A DNA stretch of 64,000 nt from contig PEBW01000003.1 in assembly GCA_003050565.1 (NCBI GenBank), positions 1 through 64,000 on the forward strand. The letters run 5' to 3'. The notes beneath the pieces are model-generated. The model ran no database searches and had not been told where the DNA came from. It worked only from the letters and a program-made list of their open reading frames with translations. The translations under genes were made by a program, and so were the position numbers. Each line of letters begins with the position of its first letter. Positions within the stretch are counted from its first letter, which is position 1. This stretch comes from Brockia lithotrophica. Lineage in GTDB: Bacteria; Bacillota; Bacilli; Thermicanales; DSM-22653. Positions 8,165 to 15,749 of this stretch are shown here, one piece after another.

Positions 8165-8895
8165 CTCGGCGATCGTCCATCCCTCCTCTCGCGGTCCGTC
8201 GTTTCTCCGCGTTCTCGTGCTTCTCCGGATTCCTTGGTTCCGGGAAGCACGACGTCCTCCTCCTCCACAAGGGCGAGAAACGCCCGCGTGACCGTGGTCT
8301 TCGTGAAGCGCCCCACGACCTCCCATCCGCCGACCCATCCGCTACGCGGCACGACGACGGGCAGGGAATCCACCTCGTGCACGATGAGCTTCTTGGCCGC
8401 GTCGTAGATGCTTTCCTCCGGGGTCGTCGTGTAGATGTGCGGCATGCGCGTCATGATCACGCCCACGGGGATCTTCGTGAGGTCCTTGTTCCCCAGAGCC
8501 GCCCGAAGGAGGTCCTTGCGCGAGACCACGCCGGCGAGGAGGCGGTCCTTGTCGAGGATGTACAGCGTCCCCACGTCCTCCAGGAAGAGGCGGACGATGG
8601 CCTCGTAGACGCTCTCGCTCTCGAAGATCACGATGGGAGGAGCGTGGAAATCCTTGACCTTGAAACTCCGAATACGCTCCAAAAGGATGCGGTTTTCCCC
8701 GCGCCCCGCGTAGAAGTACCCCACCCGAGGGCGCGCCTCCAAGTACCCCGCCATCGTGAGGATGGCGAGGTCTGGCCGGAGCGTCGCCCGCGTAAGGCCG
8801 AGGAGTTCGGCGATCTTCTCCCCGGTGATGGGGCCCTGCTCCTTCACGATGCGCAAGATCTCCCGCTGCCGCGGCGTAAGTTCGATCGAGATCAC
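8161..8895 (-). CDS. ccpN: CcpN-like transcriptional repressor (HTH plus two CBS domains)
   Basis: A 244-residue regulator. Residues 1-60 are a helix-turn-helix close to Bacillus CcpN (IELTPRQREILRIVKEQG, then LLGLTRATLRPDLAILTM), followed by two CBS domains (about 75-135 and 140-205) that in CcpN sense nucleotides. In Bacillus CcpN represses gluconeogenic genes such as gapB and pckA, and it sits next to yqfL, as here. The GTG start at 8895 matches the family N-terminus and has a GGCAG-type site. The C-terminal 35 residues are charged (E/R-rich) and extra. With ppsR and ppdK it forms a three-gene unit linked by four-base overlaps, so PPDK is probably part of its control circuit (inference). 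Confidence 0.92.
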   Translation of the reverse strand: MISIELTPRQREILRIVKEQGPITGEKIAELLGLTRATLRPDLAILTMAGYLEARPRVGYFYAGRGENRILLERIRSFKVKDFHAPPIVIFESESVYEAIVRLFLEDVGTLYILDKDRLLAGVVSRKDLLRAALGNKDLTKIPVGVIMTRMPHIYTTTPEESIYDAAKKLIVHEVDSLPVVVPRSGWVGGWEVVGRFTKTTVTRAFLALVEEEDVVLPGTKESGEARERGETTDRERRDGRSPR

Positions 8896-8979
8896 CTGCC
8901 TTTCTTTCCTGCCCCGGCGGACCGTTCGGGGAGGAGCCAATGTGACACGCTAAATGAGAAACTAGCATGACATATTCAT

Positions 8980-9008
8980 ATCCTACCGCAGGCGCCCGCG
9001 CCGTGCAA
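8980..9008 (-). promoter_or_regulatory. Promoter of ccpN-ppsR-ppdK
   Basis: Minus-strand TTGCAC (9008-9003), 17-bp spacer, TAGGAT (8985-8980), about 85 bp before the ccpN start. Good spacing; no mapped start. Confidence 0.55.
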
Positions 9009-9101
9009 GGTCTTGAAGGGCGGGCACGATCGGAGTCACCATGACCACAGATGTTACTACATCGTTCTTGAGCCCCCCATCGCGGCCGGTAAATTTTTGA
9101 A

Positions 9102-9145
9102 TTTTGAAAACAAAACGAAGCTAAGGCGGGGGTACGCCCCCCGCC
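9102..9145 (-). terminator. Terminator after the lipoprotein gene
   Basis: GGCGGGGG (9125-9132) pairs with CCCCCGCC (9138-9145) around a five-base loop. On the minus strand the stem is followed by TTAGCTTCGTTTTGTTTTC. It begins five bases after the lipoprotein stop. Confidence 0.75.
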
Positions 9146-9150
9146 GAATG

Positions 9151-9894
9151 TTATTCAGGTTTCTCGTTGAGAAGTGCTTCAAGCTCCCCATAATATTTCT
9201 CCCCGCGGTAAGGAGTGTGCGTAAACTCCTTACCTTCGACAAGAGTTTTGAAAATGTCGTTTACGAGGGGACGGAAACTATCGCGGATGTACACATACTC
9301 GTCATAGATGGCCTTTACAGCCCTGTGGTTGTTCTCATAAGCTTTCTGCTTGTCGTACGCCTCCGAACGAGGGCTTTCGGGACTGGAAAGCCCGAGCCAG
9401 TTATAGGAAGCATATCCTTCTTTAGACTTTTTCGTAAGGTCTAGGAGTTCATCCAACGCTCGGGTCAAATTCTCCCTATCCACTCCCTGAACTTCATTGG
9501 GGATTCGATTCTTCAAATCTTCAATTGCTGTAATACGCTCGTCGTAGATGGAAACGAACCTGTTCGTACCCTCTTTGACAGCCTGGCAAAGAGATGTACT
9601 GTCTCCCTTTTCGTCGAATTGTTTGTGTTCATTTCTACACTTGACGAGGTTATCGTCAAGATACTTTTCCACATCTTTTAGCTCGTTTTCTGTCTTCGCA
9701 TAGACTTCGTTTAACTTATCCAACCATTCCGCAGGAGTATAAGGAGGGGCCTTTGTTTCCTCTTTCGGAGATTCTCCGGTAGGAGAAGGCGAAGAATCGG
9801 ATGCCGAAGAGGCGGGTTCGGACTTCGCACACCCACCCACAACCATGCCGAAAACCACAAGCAGGGCAAGAAGGGCGAGGAAAAACTTGCGCAT
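9151..9894 (-). CDS. Orphan lipoprotein, function unknown
   Basis: A 247-residue predicted lipoprotein that I do not recognise. The signal peptide MRKFFLALLALLVVFGMVV ends in the lipobox VGGC, so Cys at about residue 22 should be lipid-modified and the protein anchored outside the membrane. A Ser/Pro/Glu linker (about 25-50) follows, then a charged, mostly helical body rich in E, K, D and Y (TENELKDVEKYLDDNL, LTRALDELLDLTKKSK). The ATG at 9894 has an AAGGAGG site; an extended -10 promoter lies 32 bp upstream. Base composition is visibly more AT-rich than the surrounding operons. It stands alone between its own promoter and terminator, next to the AT-rich island. No enzyme motif is visible. 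Confidence 0.75.
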   Translation of the reverse strand: MRKFFLALLALLVVFGMVVGGCAKSEPASSASDSSPSPTGESPKEETKAPPYTPAEWLDKLNEVYAKTENELKDVEKYLDDNLVKCRNEHKQFDEKGDSTSLCQAVKEGTNRFVSIYDERITAIEDLKNRIPNEVQGVDRENLTRALDELLDLTKKSKEGYASYNWLGLSSPESPRSEAYDKQKAYENNHRAVKAIYDEYVYIRDSFRPLVNDIFKTLVEGKEFTHTPYRGEKYYGELEALLNEKPE

Positions 9895-9925
9895 GGAAAA
9901 ACCTCCTTTTTGTTGTTCTAGAATC

Positions 9926-9934
9926 ATTATATCA
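9926..9934 (-). promoter_or_regulatory. Extended -10 promoter of the lipoprotein gene
   Basis: Minus-strand TGATATAAT (9934-9926): a perfect TATAAT preceded by the TGn extension. No convincing -35 box. It ends 31 bp before the start codon. Confidence 0.6.
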
Positions 9935-10654
9935 TAAAATCAAGTCCCGTTTCGATAAACAATATATGCCACAAGCGCGACGGCGAAAACGAGATTGAAT
10001 AGGGATTCTACATTAAAACATTACAAAAATAAATTTGAATAGTACTCGGTACTAATCATATAAAATAAAATATAAGCCGGCATTTCCACACATTTTCTTT
10101 GTATCAAAAAAACATCGGGACACTTTTTACGATTTTTTCGTTCGTTCAAAATAGTATTTAATTAAATTTTGAAATCGAGTAATATATGTCCATTTTATTG
10201 ATATAAAATATTTTTTTGTTTTTTAAAAATAAATATCCGTATTATCGTCAATTTTTCAAGAATACGTAAAAAAATTTTGTTTTTACAATAATCAAAATTT
10301 ATCGACACGATATGTTCTTTTTTGCAGGAACGTCGCTAAGTTTTATGGGCATTTTCTTGGCTTCAGATTTAAAAAACTCTTTTGCTTTTTCGTTGAATAT
10401 CAGATCGATAAAAAAGTGCACTTCGGATAAAAGCGTATACTCTATCGGTAATTACAGTTTTTATATCGATACGACTATTAAGCACATGTACAATATTCCT
10501 TGAATATCAGCGAAATTGAGATGAATTAAATTGAACGTAGGAATGTTAAATAAGAGAAAAAATTGTGTTTCTTAAAAAAATAACTTCTTGTTTTGTTGCA
10601 GGTGGAGACTTAACGGATATGAGAAAAACTCCCCTTTGAGTATCATTTTTTAAT
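9935..10654. other. AT-rich, mostly non-coding island next to tmRNA
   Basis: About 720 bp with very low GC in a GC-rich genome (for example 10141-10300 is dominated by A/T runs). It extends from the lipoprotein promoter to the last base of tmRNA. I see no full-length gene. A 63-codon plus-strand frame (10312-10503) has no ribosome site and is the mirror of a more protein-like minus-strand reading. A short dyad AGTAC-TCG-GTACT is at 10031-10043. The change of composition is abrupt at the tmRNA end. The 3' ends of ssrA genes are common phage/island integration sites, so this may be a scar (inference). Confidence 0.6.
10299..10451 (-). pseudogene. Possible coding remnant inside the AT-rich island
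   Basis: A minus-strand reading of 50 codons between stops. Its last part translates to a lysine/glutamate-rich, helical-looking sequence (IFNEKAKEFFKSEAKK, then MPIKLSDVPAKKNISCR and a stop), which is how AT-rich genes usually look. There is no ATG near the beginning and no ribosome site; the only starts are a GTG in the middle and a late ATG. It may be the tail of a decayed gene from an element inserted at ssrA. I do not recognise a family, and it may also be chance. Confidence 0.25.
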
Positions 10655-11013
10655 TGGTGGAAGGTAGAGGCGGGGGAACTCGAACCCCCGTCCGAAAGCC
10701 TCACCACGGCCGCTTCTCCGAGCGCAGTCCGGGTTTTCGTCTCGCGCTCGGGTCTCCCCCGGACGAGATCCCCAAACGCCAGCCCTCCTTTGTGTCGCCC
10801 CTCCCCGGAGGGCGAAGAAAGAGGCCAAGCCCGCTCAGATGTCCCCTATGCCGCCCTGCGGACACGGGCGACACAGAGGCTGACCGCGCTAATTAGGCAG
10901 CCAGGGCAAGTTCGCGTTCGTTCGCACTTCTTGAGTTTTGCGTTTTTGCGAGGACGCAACCCCTCGGCTCGCTACGACCGCTTCGAGACCCCCGTCGAAA
11001 CCAAGGCGCACCC
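10655..11013 (-). ncRNA. ssrA: tmRNA (transfer-messenger RNA)
   Basis: About 359 nt. The 5' part reads GGGTGCG, then GGTTTCGACGGGGG, which matches the conserved GGATTCGACAGGG of tmRNAs. The 3' part holds the T-arm GGGGGTTCGAGTTCCCC. The internal reading frame, 10893-10949 on the minus strand, encodes the proteolysis tag AKTQNSRSANERELALAA and ends in TAA; the resume codon is GCA and the tag ends in the usual ALAA. The tag is a little longer than that of Bacillus subtilis. The 3' end is odd: the expected discriminator and CCA read ACC followed by TTCCACCA, and the acceptor stem pairs imperfectly with the 5' GGGTGCG. The exact mature ends are uncertain. A weak ACTC/GAGT hairpin followed by TTTT lies just downstream. 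It rescues stalled ribosomes together with SmpB. Confidence 0.93.
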
Positions 11014-11029
11014 AAATGCGATTTTTTAA

Positions 11030-11059
11030 ATTGTACATCGAAGTGGAAAGCGTGCGCAA
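11030..11059 (-). promoter_or_regulatory. tmRNA promoter
   Basis: Minus-strand TTGCGC (11059-11054), 18-bp spacer, TACAAT (11035-11030), placed 16 bp before the tmRNA 5' end, which leaves a short leader for RNase P to remove. Confidence 0.6.
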
Positions 11060-11190
11060 GGGGCGCGCAAAACCGCAAAGCTCCCGCGAACAAGCCGGCG
11101 GTCGTCCTCTTGGGAGAAGCTTCGGAAACTTTTTCTTTATATTATATACTATCTACAATACACAATCAAACGACAAACCCTTTCCAAAAT

Positions 11191-11220
11191 AAAAAAACCC
11201 CGGGCGCGAGTGCCCGGGAA
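11191..11220 (-). terminator. Terminator after the 552-residue anchored protein gene
   Basis: CCCGGGC-GCGAGT-GCCCGGG stem-loop; on the minus strand it is followed by GGTTTTTTTATTTT. It starts directly after the stop codon at 11227. Confidence 0.9.
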
Positions 11221-11226
11221 ATTCGT

Positions 11227-12885
11227 TTAGTGTAATTCGCCGATGCCAAGAGCCCCCCATCCCCACTGCTTGCGGTCTTGAACGGTCGGGTGCTTCTTCC
11301 AGAAGAGGGGCGTCTGCAACTGACCCCGCAACTCCGGATGGTACTTGTCGAGTTCGTGTACTCCGAGGAAGACTTCCGGAAGGGTCGGGTACGGCGTATC
11401 GGAATTTGCGAGAGGGTACCATCCCGTTACGAACTCGAAATCTCCCCCGCGGGCGGTGACAAGGATGTTGTCGGGAGCGTAGGCTTTGTAGTCGAAGAAG
11501 AACACCATCTTGCTCGGGTCTTGTTCGAGAACGAACACTTGTCCGTTGAAATACTCCCCAAACGGGATCAAATCAATTCCCACGGGGATTCTGTACTGTA
11601 CGAGCGTGCGGAGGAGGTCTTCGTGATCTTTGTCCGCGAATTCGAACGAAATCGTATCCTTCGCGAGATCCTTGGGCCCGCGCCATTCGAAAGATTTTAC
11701 GACGCTTCCTACGGGATTTTCGATGTCGATGCGGTAGAGGGCGCGCGTCCCGATCGGGCGGAAGGTGAAGGAGTTGAGCTTGCCGTTCTCGTCGAAGGAG
11801 TAGTCGACGAGGATGAAGTCAGGACGGCTATCTTCTCCCGCTGAAATGTACGAAGGGGCGGAGAAAAAACCGAGAATATGCCACGGCTCGCGCTTAACCC
11901 ATTCGTCGGCGTACAAGAACTTCTTTTCAGACAATTCTTCGGAAACAAGAGTTTCGAGATCCTTCGCATCGATCTCGTCCAGAGAAACTTTGGGCTCCTT
12001 GTAGTATTTGTCCATCGCCTGCATGAGATCATTCACATCCGAGTTGAAGAGGTGGTCGTATTCCAACATCAGAAGCTCTGCCGTAGACTCCGGCACCTCT
12101 CGGGGGTATGCGTAGAACCCCAAAAATGTAACCGAGTAGCGGGAGAGGCGCTCCTTCCACGCATCCAGGAGGGACTTCGGAAATCCCTCGGGGTGAGGCT
12201 TTTGATACTCCGGATCTTCGGGCTTGAAACGACCGAGCCGCCCGATGGCTTCCGGATCTCCTTGCTTTGCCCGCTCGAAGAGGGAGAGAAATTCTTCCTG
12301 CTGCTTTTGGAGTTCTTCTTCGGTTCTCTGCAAATTCTTCATCCAGATATACACCGGATGCGGATAATCGTCAAACAGGTTGTAAATATCCTTTTCTTCC
12401 TGTGTCGCATCTCCCGTAAGAAGAACGCGGTTGATAATTTTCTCCTCTTCCTCCCGCGTCTTCGGAAGCTTGTTCAAAATCTCCAACGCCTCGTCCGTAA
12501 GCAAGTTCAGCCAGTATTCCTTGACAAAGGGCGTAGAAGCTCCCTCTACGGGAGGCACCGCCTGGGGAGCCTTAGACTTGAGATGTTCGGGCACTTCCCA
12601 CCCTTCGGGAACGGGAAGCTTTACGGCGAGGCAACAGTTTTCGGCGGCGGAGGTTTCGTGTTTGTTGGAGGAAGTTTGAAGTCCTTCTGGAGTGGCTTCT
12701 GCGGGGGTGGCAGGGGCGGAGGAGAGGGATTTGGAGTGGTTGAGTAGAAAAGTTCCGACAGTCCCTAAAATGGCGATTACGGTAAAGATGGCAATGGCGA
12801 CGGCTAATTTGGGGGTTTTTTGAAGATAAATCTTAAGACGGGTGAATAGAGACGGAGAGTCGTTTGGACTTTGCGGATTGGTCAT
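11227..12885 (-). CDS. Membrane-anchored extracellular protein, function unknown
   Basis: A 552-residue protein that I do not recognise. A cytoplasmic N-terminal tail of about 25 residues (MTNPQSPNDS) is followed by one membrane segment (AVAIAIFTVIAILGTVGTFLL, about 26-46), a Ser/Thr/Pro linker, then a large outside domain. That domain is rich in E, D, P, W and Y. It has a predicted helical part (about 130-330, with EEELQKQQEEFLSLFE) and a C-terminal beta-rich part (RPDFILVDYSFDENGKLNSF, then GVHELDKYHPEL). Two adjacent Cys occur near residue 83. The ATG at 12885 has a strong GAGGAGG site that can be hidden in a hairpin. GC is lower than in the conserved operons. It has its own terminator and candidate operator and stands alone beside tmRNA. 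Confidence 0.8.
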   Translation of the reverse strand: MTNPQSPNDSPSLFTRLKIYLQKTPKLAVAIAIFTVIAILGTVGTFLLNHSKSLSSAPATPAEATPEGLQTSSNKHETSAAENCCLAVKLPVPEGWEVPEHLKSKAPQAVPPVEGASTPFVKEYWLNLLTDEALEILNKLPKTREEEEKIINRVLLTGDATQEEKDIYNLFDDYPHPVYIWMKNLQRTEEELQKQQEEFLSLFERAKQGDPEAIGRLGRFKPEDPEYQKPHPEGFPKSLLDAWKERLSRYSVTFLGFYAYPREVPESTAELLMLEYDHLFNSDVNDLMQAMDKYYKEPKVSLDEIDAKDLETLVSEELSEKKFLYADEWVKREPWHILGFFSAPSYISAGEDSRPDFILVDYSFDENGKLNSFTFRPIGTRALYRIDIENPVGSVVKSFEWRGPKDLAKDTISFEFADKDHEDLLRTLVQYRIPVGIDLIPFGEYFNGQVFVLEQDPSKMVFFFDYKAYAPDNILVTARGGDFEFVTGWYPLANSDTPYPTLPEVFLGVHELDKYHPELRGQLQTPLFWKKHPTVQDRKQWGWGALGIGELH

Positions 12886-12893
12886 AAGCAACA

Positions 12894-12930
12894 CCTCCTC
12901 GGTCAAAGGTATCAAAACCTTCAACCGAGG
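12894..12930 (-). promoter_or_regulatory. Hairpin covering the ribosome site of the 552-residue protein gene
   Basis: CCTCGGT (plus 12897-12903) pairs with ACCGAGG (12924-12930), and AAGGT with ACCTT inside, leaving the loop ATCAAA. In the transcript the 3' arm ACCGAGG runs straight into AGG, so part of the Shine-Dalgarno sequence is paired. This could make translation depend on temperature or on a ligand; that is inference. Confidence 0.45.
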
Positions 12931-12992
12931 ACAAGTCTTCTTTCTAAATTCCCCCAGTCTTTCCTATCCCTTCCTAGTCCTATACGGGGATG

Positions 12993-13023
12993 CTCGTCGA
13001 CGAGTCCACCCCTCGTCGACGAG
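12993..13023. repeat. Two tandem copies of the palindrome CTCGTCGACGAG
   Basis: Perfect 12-bp palindromes at 12993-13004 and 13012-13023, within a 19-bp tandem repeat (CTCGTCGACGAG plus TCCACCC or TTCACCC). They lie about 110-140 bp upstream of the 552-residue gene, next to a weak TGGACT-18-TATAGG promoter candidate on the minus strand. The shape suggests a repressor operator. Confidence 0.6.
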
Positions 13024-13155
13024 TTCACCCTCTGCTAAAGACCCCATCTCTACACGCGGCACTCTCCGAAAAACTTGAGTGGCAGCCAACACACCCCTTG
13101 CTTAGGTGACGCGCAACAAGTTTTTCGGGGCGATCACCGTTGCACCCCATCGCCA

Positions 13156-13935
13156 TCAGATACCGGGATCCTCCAGGCCAGCAGCGTCGAGGACGTCGCT
13201 GCGGCGAAAAAGTTCAGAAGGCGCGCCTTGGAAGAGAACCTCGCCCTCAGAAAGCACCACCACGTCTTCCGCCCACCGGGCGACGAAGCGCATGTCGTGC
13301 GTGGCGACGACGAGGTCTACGCCGGAGGCATAGAGCTCCTCGAGGATGGCCAAGAGAAGGCATCGACCCCGCGGGTCGAGGAAGGCCATGGGTTCGTCGA
13401 GGAGGAGGACTTCGGGCTCGGCGGCGAGGAGGCCCGCAAGGGCGACGAGCTTCTTTTGACCGAAAGAGAGTTCCCGCGGCGCGCGGTCGGCGAGAAATTC
13501 GATGCCCAGCCGCGCCAGAGCAGATCGGGCCTTTTGTTCCGCCTCCTCCCAGGGAAGGCCTTGGTGCAGGGGCGTAAAGGCTACGTCCTCGAGCACCGTG
13601 AGGGAGACGAGCATGTCGTCGGGGTCTTGAAAGAGAATCCCAATGCTTCGGAGGAGCTTCTCCCGCTCCTGCGCCGGGAGCTCAGGTGCGGGGTAGACTT
13701 CCGTGCCCCGAAACGCGACGCGCCCCTCTTCCGGCGAAAAAAGGCCACGGAGGACGAAAAATGTCGTCGTCTTGCCCGAGCCGTTGGCTCCGACGAAGGC
13801 GATGCGCCGTCGTCGCCGGAGAACGAAGTCCACACCGCGAAGAGCCCAAGGTGCGCCTTCGCGGTAACGAAAGCGCACGCCCTCTACGCGAAAGAGTTCT
13901 TCGGAAGCCGAAACCGGGTGCTCCACGAAGGACAT
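13156..13935 (-). CDS. cbiO: CbiO, ATPase of cobalt/nickel ECF transporter
   Basis: A 259-residue ABC ATPase. Walker A GANGSGKTT, Q-loop LFQDPDDML, signature LSFGQ, Walker B LLLLDEPMAFLD and switch THD are all present. The signature LSFGQ is typical of CbiO. The ATG at 13935 with a GGGAGG site is preferred over an upstream frame. It is the last gene of the cbiM-cbiN-cbiQ-cbiO operon, 121 bp after cbiQ. A single ATPase gene suggests a homodimer, unlike the fused EcfAA of the biotin system in the same window. Confidence 0.93.
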   Translation of the reverse strand: MSFVEHPVSASEELFRVEGVRFRYREGAPWALRGVDFVLRRRRRIAFVGANGSGKTTTFFVLRGLFSPEEGRVAFRGTEVYPAPELPAQEREKLLRSIGILFQDPDDMLVSLTVLEDVAFTPLHQGLPWEEAEQKARSALARLGIEFLADRAPRELSFGQKKLVALAGLLAAEPEVLLLDEPMAFLDPRGRCLLLAILEELYASGVDLVVATHDMRFVARWAEDVVVLSEGEVLFQGAPSELFRRSDVLDAAGLEDPGI

Positions 13936-14056
13936 CGATTGCCTCCCTTTCCAGGACGGGTGACTTACCTTCTCTACCTCCAAAGCGCTCTCGACCGAAA
14001 AAACTTCCTTACCCTAACAAGGTAGTCGCGCAAAGATCGTCCTCCGAAATCATCGA

Positions 14057-14797
14057 TCAACGCCGCCAAAGCGCAAGGACGGAAGAACCTGCGTAATCCC
14101 ACAAAACGACCGCAAGCACCAGAGCGACGAAGAAGACGAGGCGCAAAGCTTCTCCGGGACGTGGAGGAGGAAAGGGGCGCCCGAGAAAGCGACCGGAAAA
14201 CCCCCGGGCCCGAAGGGCCAACGCCGTCCTCCGACTGCGCGCCTCCGTACGCCAGTAGAGGGCGCCGAGAAGGCGGGCGAGGGTACGGGTGGCGCGTACG
14301 GTAAAGAACCGCCCTTCGCGGAACCCCCGAGCGCGAAGGGCGAGGCGCATGCGCGCCGCTTCCTCCGCCAGATGTTCCCCGTAGCGCACGGTGTAGGCGA
14401 GGAGGAGGACGAAGACGTCCGGGACGCGCCACGAGGACAATACGCGAAAGAGCTCGTCGAGGGACGTTCGGGCGAAAAACCACGCGAGAAGGAGCGCGAC
14501 AAAGGCGAGGCGCGTCCCGTACAGCGCCGCCTGCGCCAGCCCGGCCGCGGGCGTGGCGGCGAGAAGCGGGAAAAAGGCAAAGAAAAAAAGGATCCAAGGC
14601 AAGACTACCGCGAGGCGGCGCGCGCTTTGCAGGATACCCCTTCGTCCCACCTCCGCGAAAAGAAGAAAGGCCGCGCCGACGTCCAACGCGGCCCCCGCGA
14701 CGGGGGTGCGGACGCTCACCCCGAGAAAGGCGGCGAAAAGGACCAAGGCGACGCGGTACGGAGGATGGCGGAGGACGCCTCGGCCTTCCCGGATCAC
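14057..14797 (-). CDS. cbiQ: CbiQ, membrane coupling subunit of cobalt/nickel transporter
   Basis: A 246-residue T-component. It has hydrophobic segments at about 15-55, 60-110 and 215-240, and two coupling motifs, ALRARGFREG and ALRARGFSGR, that dock on the ATPases. The start is a GTG (14797) overlapping the stop of the preceding small gene by four bases (GTGA). It couples CbiO to CbiM. Confidence 0.92.
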   Translation of the reverse strand: MIREGRGVLRHPPYRVALVLFAAFLGVSVRTPVAGAALDVGAAFLLFAEVGRRGILQSARRLAVVLPWILFFFAFFPLLAATPAAGLAQAALYGTRLAFVALLLAWFFARTSLDELFRVLSSWRVPDVFVLLLAYTVRYGEHLAEEAARMRLALRARGFREGRFFTVRATRTLARLLGALYWRTEARSRRTALALRARGFSGRFLGRPFPPPRPGEALRLVFFVALVLAVVLWDYAGSSVLALWRR

Positions 14798-15120
14798 GGT
14801 TCCTCGGAGCTCCTCCCGCCCGAGGCGAAGCGCTCGCCCGCATCCGAGCCCGAACGCGGGGTGAGGACCCGGCCCACGCCGACAAAGAGGCCGAACGCGA
14901 GGAGGACGCCCAACACCCCCGCCGCGGCCGTGGATGCCCCTTCGGGGAGGCCGGGGATCTGGTACTCCGCAAAGGGAGCGCGAAAGAGCTCGCGCGCCCG
15001 CTCCATGTACCCGAGCTGTTCCCCGGCGGTCTCAAATCCGTCGGGGTAGTTGGAAGAGACGAGGGACAAAAGGCCGCCGACGACGAGGGCGAAGACGAGC
15101 CACCACACCCACCGCTTCAC
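14794..15120 (-). CDS. cbiN: CbiN-like PDGLE-domain membrane protein
   Basis: A 108-residue protein with two membrane helices (about 4-22 and 70-92) and an outside loop. Right after the first helix it has NYPDGFE, the mark of the PDGLE domain found in CbiN/NikN accessory subunits of cobalt and nickel transporters. GTG start at 15120 overlaps the cbiM stop (GTGA); its own stop overlaps cbiQ (GTGA). The family partner is CbiM, and the position between cbiM and cbiQ is the standard one. Too short and variable for a firm Co versus Ni assignment. Confidence 0.85.
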   Translation of the reverse strand: MKRWVWWLVFALVVGGLLSLVSSNYPDGFETAGEQLGYMERARELFRAPFAEYQIPGLPEGASTAAAGVLGVLLAFGLFVGVGRVLTPRSGSDAGERFASGGRSSEEP

Positions 15121-15749
15121 GGCCGCATCCCCCCCGCGTACCCCGTCGCGCCGAAGTGCGTGCGAAAGGCGAAGGGAAGGAGGACCGCCGTGATCAAACC
15201 CTCCCCGATGCCGATGAGGGCGTGCCAGTAGAGGAGCGCCTGAAAGGCGAGGGCGTAGGAGACGACGCCCGAAAGCCCCAGACCCAGTGCTGCGGTCGCC
15301 GCCGCCGCCACGGCACTCGTCCACCCAGCCGCGAATCCCTTGATCGGGACGGAAATCCGCCCCAGGGCGTCGTACACGAGCCGGCCGACGAGCGGGGCCA
15401 CGATCGCCAAGTCGAGAATGTTCATCCCGAGGGCGGTGATCCCCCCGTCCTGAAAGAGCAGCGCCTGAAGGACGAGCACCGTGGACATGATGAGCGTCGC
15501 AGGCCAAAAGCCAAAGACGATCGCCGCAAAGGCGCCACCCAAGAGGTGGCCGGAAGTCGCCGCTCCGAGGAGCGGAAAGTTCACCATCTGCGCCGCGAAG
15601 ATGAAGGCCGCCGTCGCCCCCATCGCCGGGAGGCGTTCGGCGTCGAGCTCCCGCCCCACCTTGCGCGCCGCAACGGCGAGTACACCTAAAGAAAGCGCTC
15701 CCGCGCCGAGGAGTACCGGAGGCGAAAGGATCCCGTCGGGGATGTGCAC
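15117..15749 (-). CDS. cbiM: CbiM, metal-binding membrane subunit of cobalt/nickel transporter
   Basis: A 210-residue membrane protein that begins MHIPDGIL. The N-terminal Met-His is the metal ligand of the family, which confirms the GTG start at 15749. Later motifs are FAAQMVNFP, SGHLLGGAFAAI and the final GIGEGLITA, with about six hydrophobic segments. It binds Co(II) or Ni(II) and passes it to the CbiN-Q-O complex. No cobalamin or NiCo riboswitch is recognisable upstream, so the metal cannot be named from regulation. No cobalamin-synthesis or urease/hydrogenase gene lies beside it. Confidence 0.93.
   Translation of the reverse strand: MHIPDGILSPPVLLGAGALSLGVLAVAARKVGRELDAERLPAMGATAAFIFAAQMVNFPLLGAATSGHLLGGAFAAIVFGFWPATLIMSTVLVLQALLFQDGGITALGMNILDLAIVAPLVGRLVYDALGRISVPIKGFAAGWTSAVAAAATAALGLGLSGVVSYALAFQALLYWHALIGIGEGLITAVLLPFAFRTHFGATGYAGGMRP

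Noticed and set aside
10312-10503. 63-codon plus-strand frame in the AT-rich island
   Set aside because: No ribosome site; its middle is the mirror of the more protein-like minus-strand reading.
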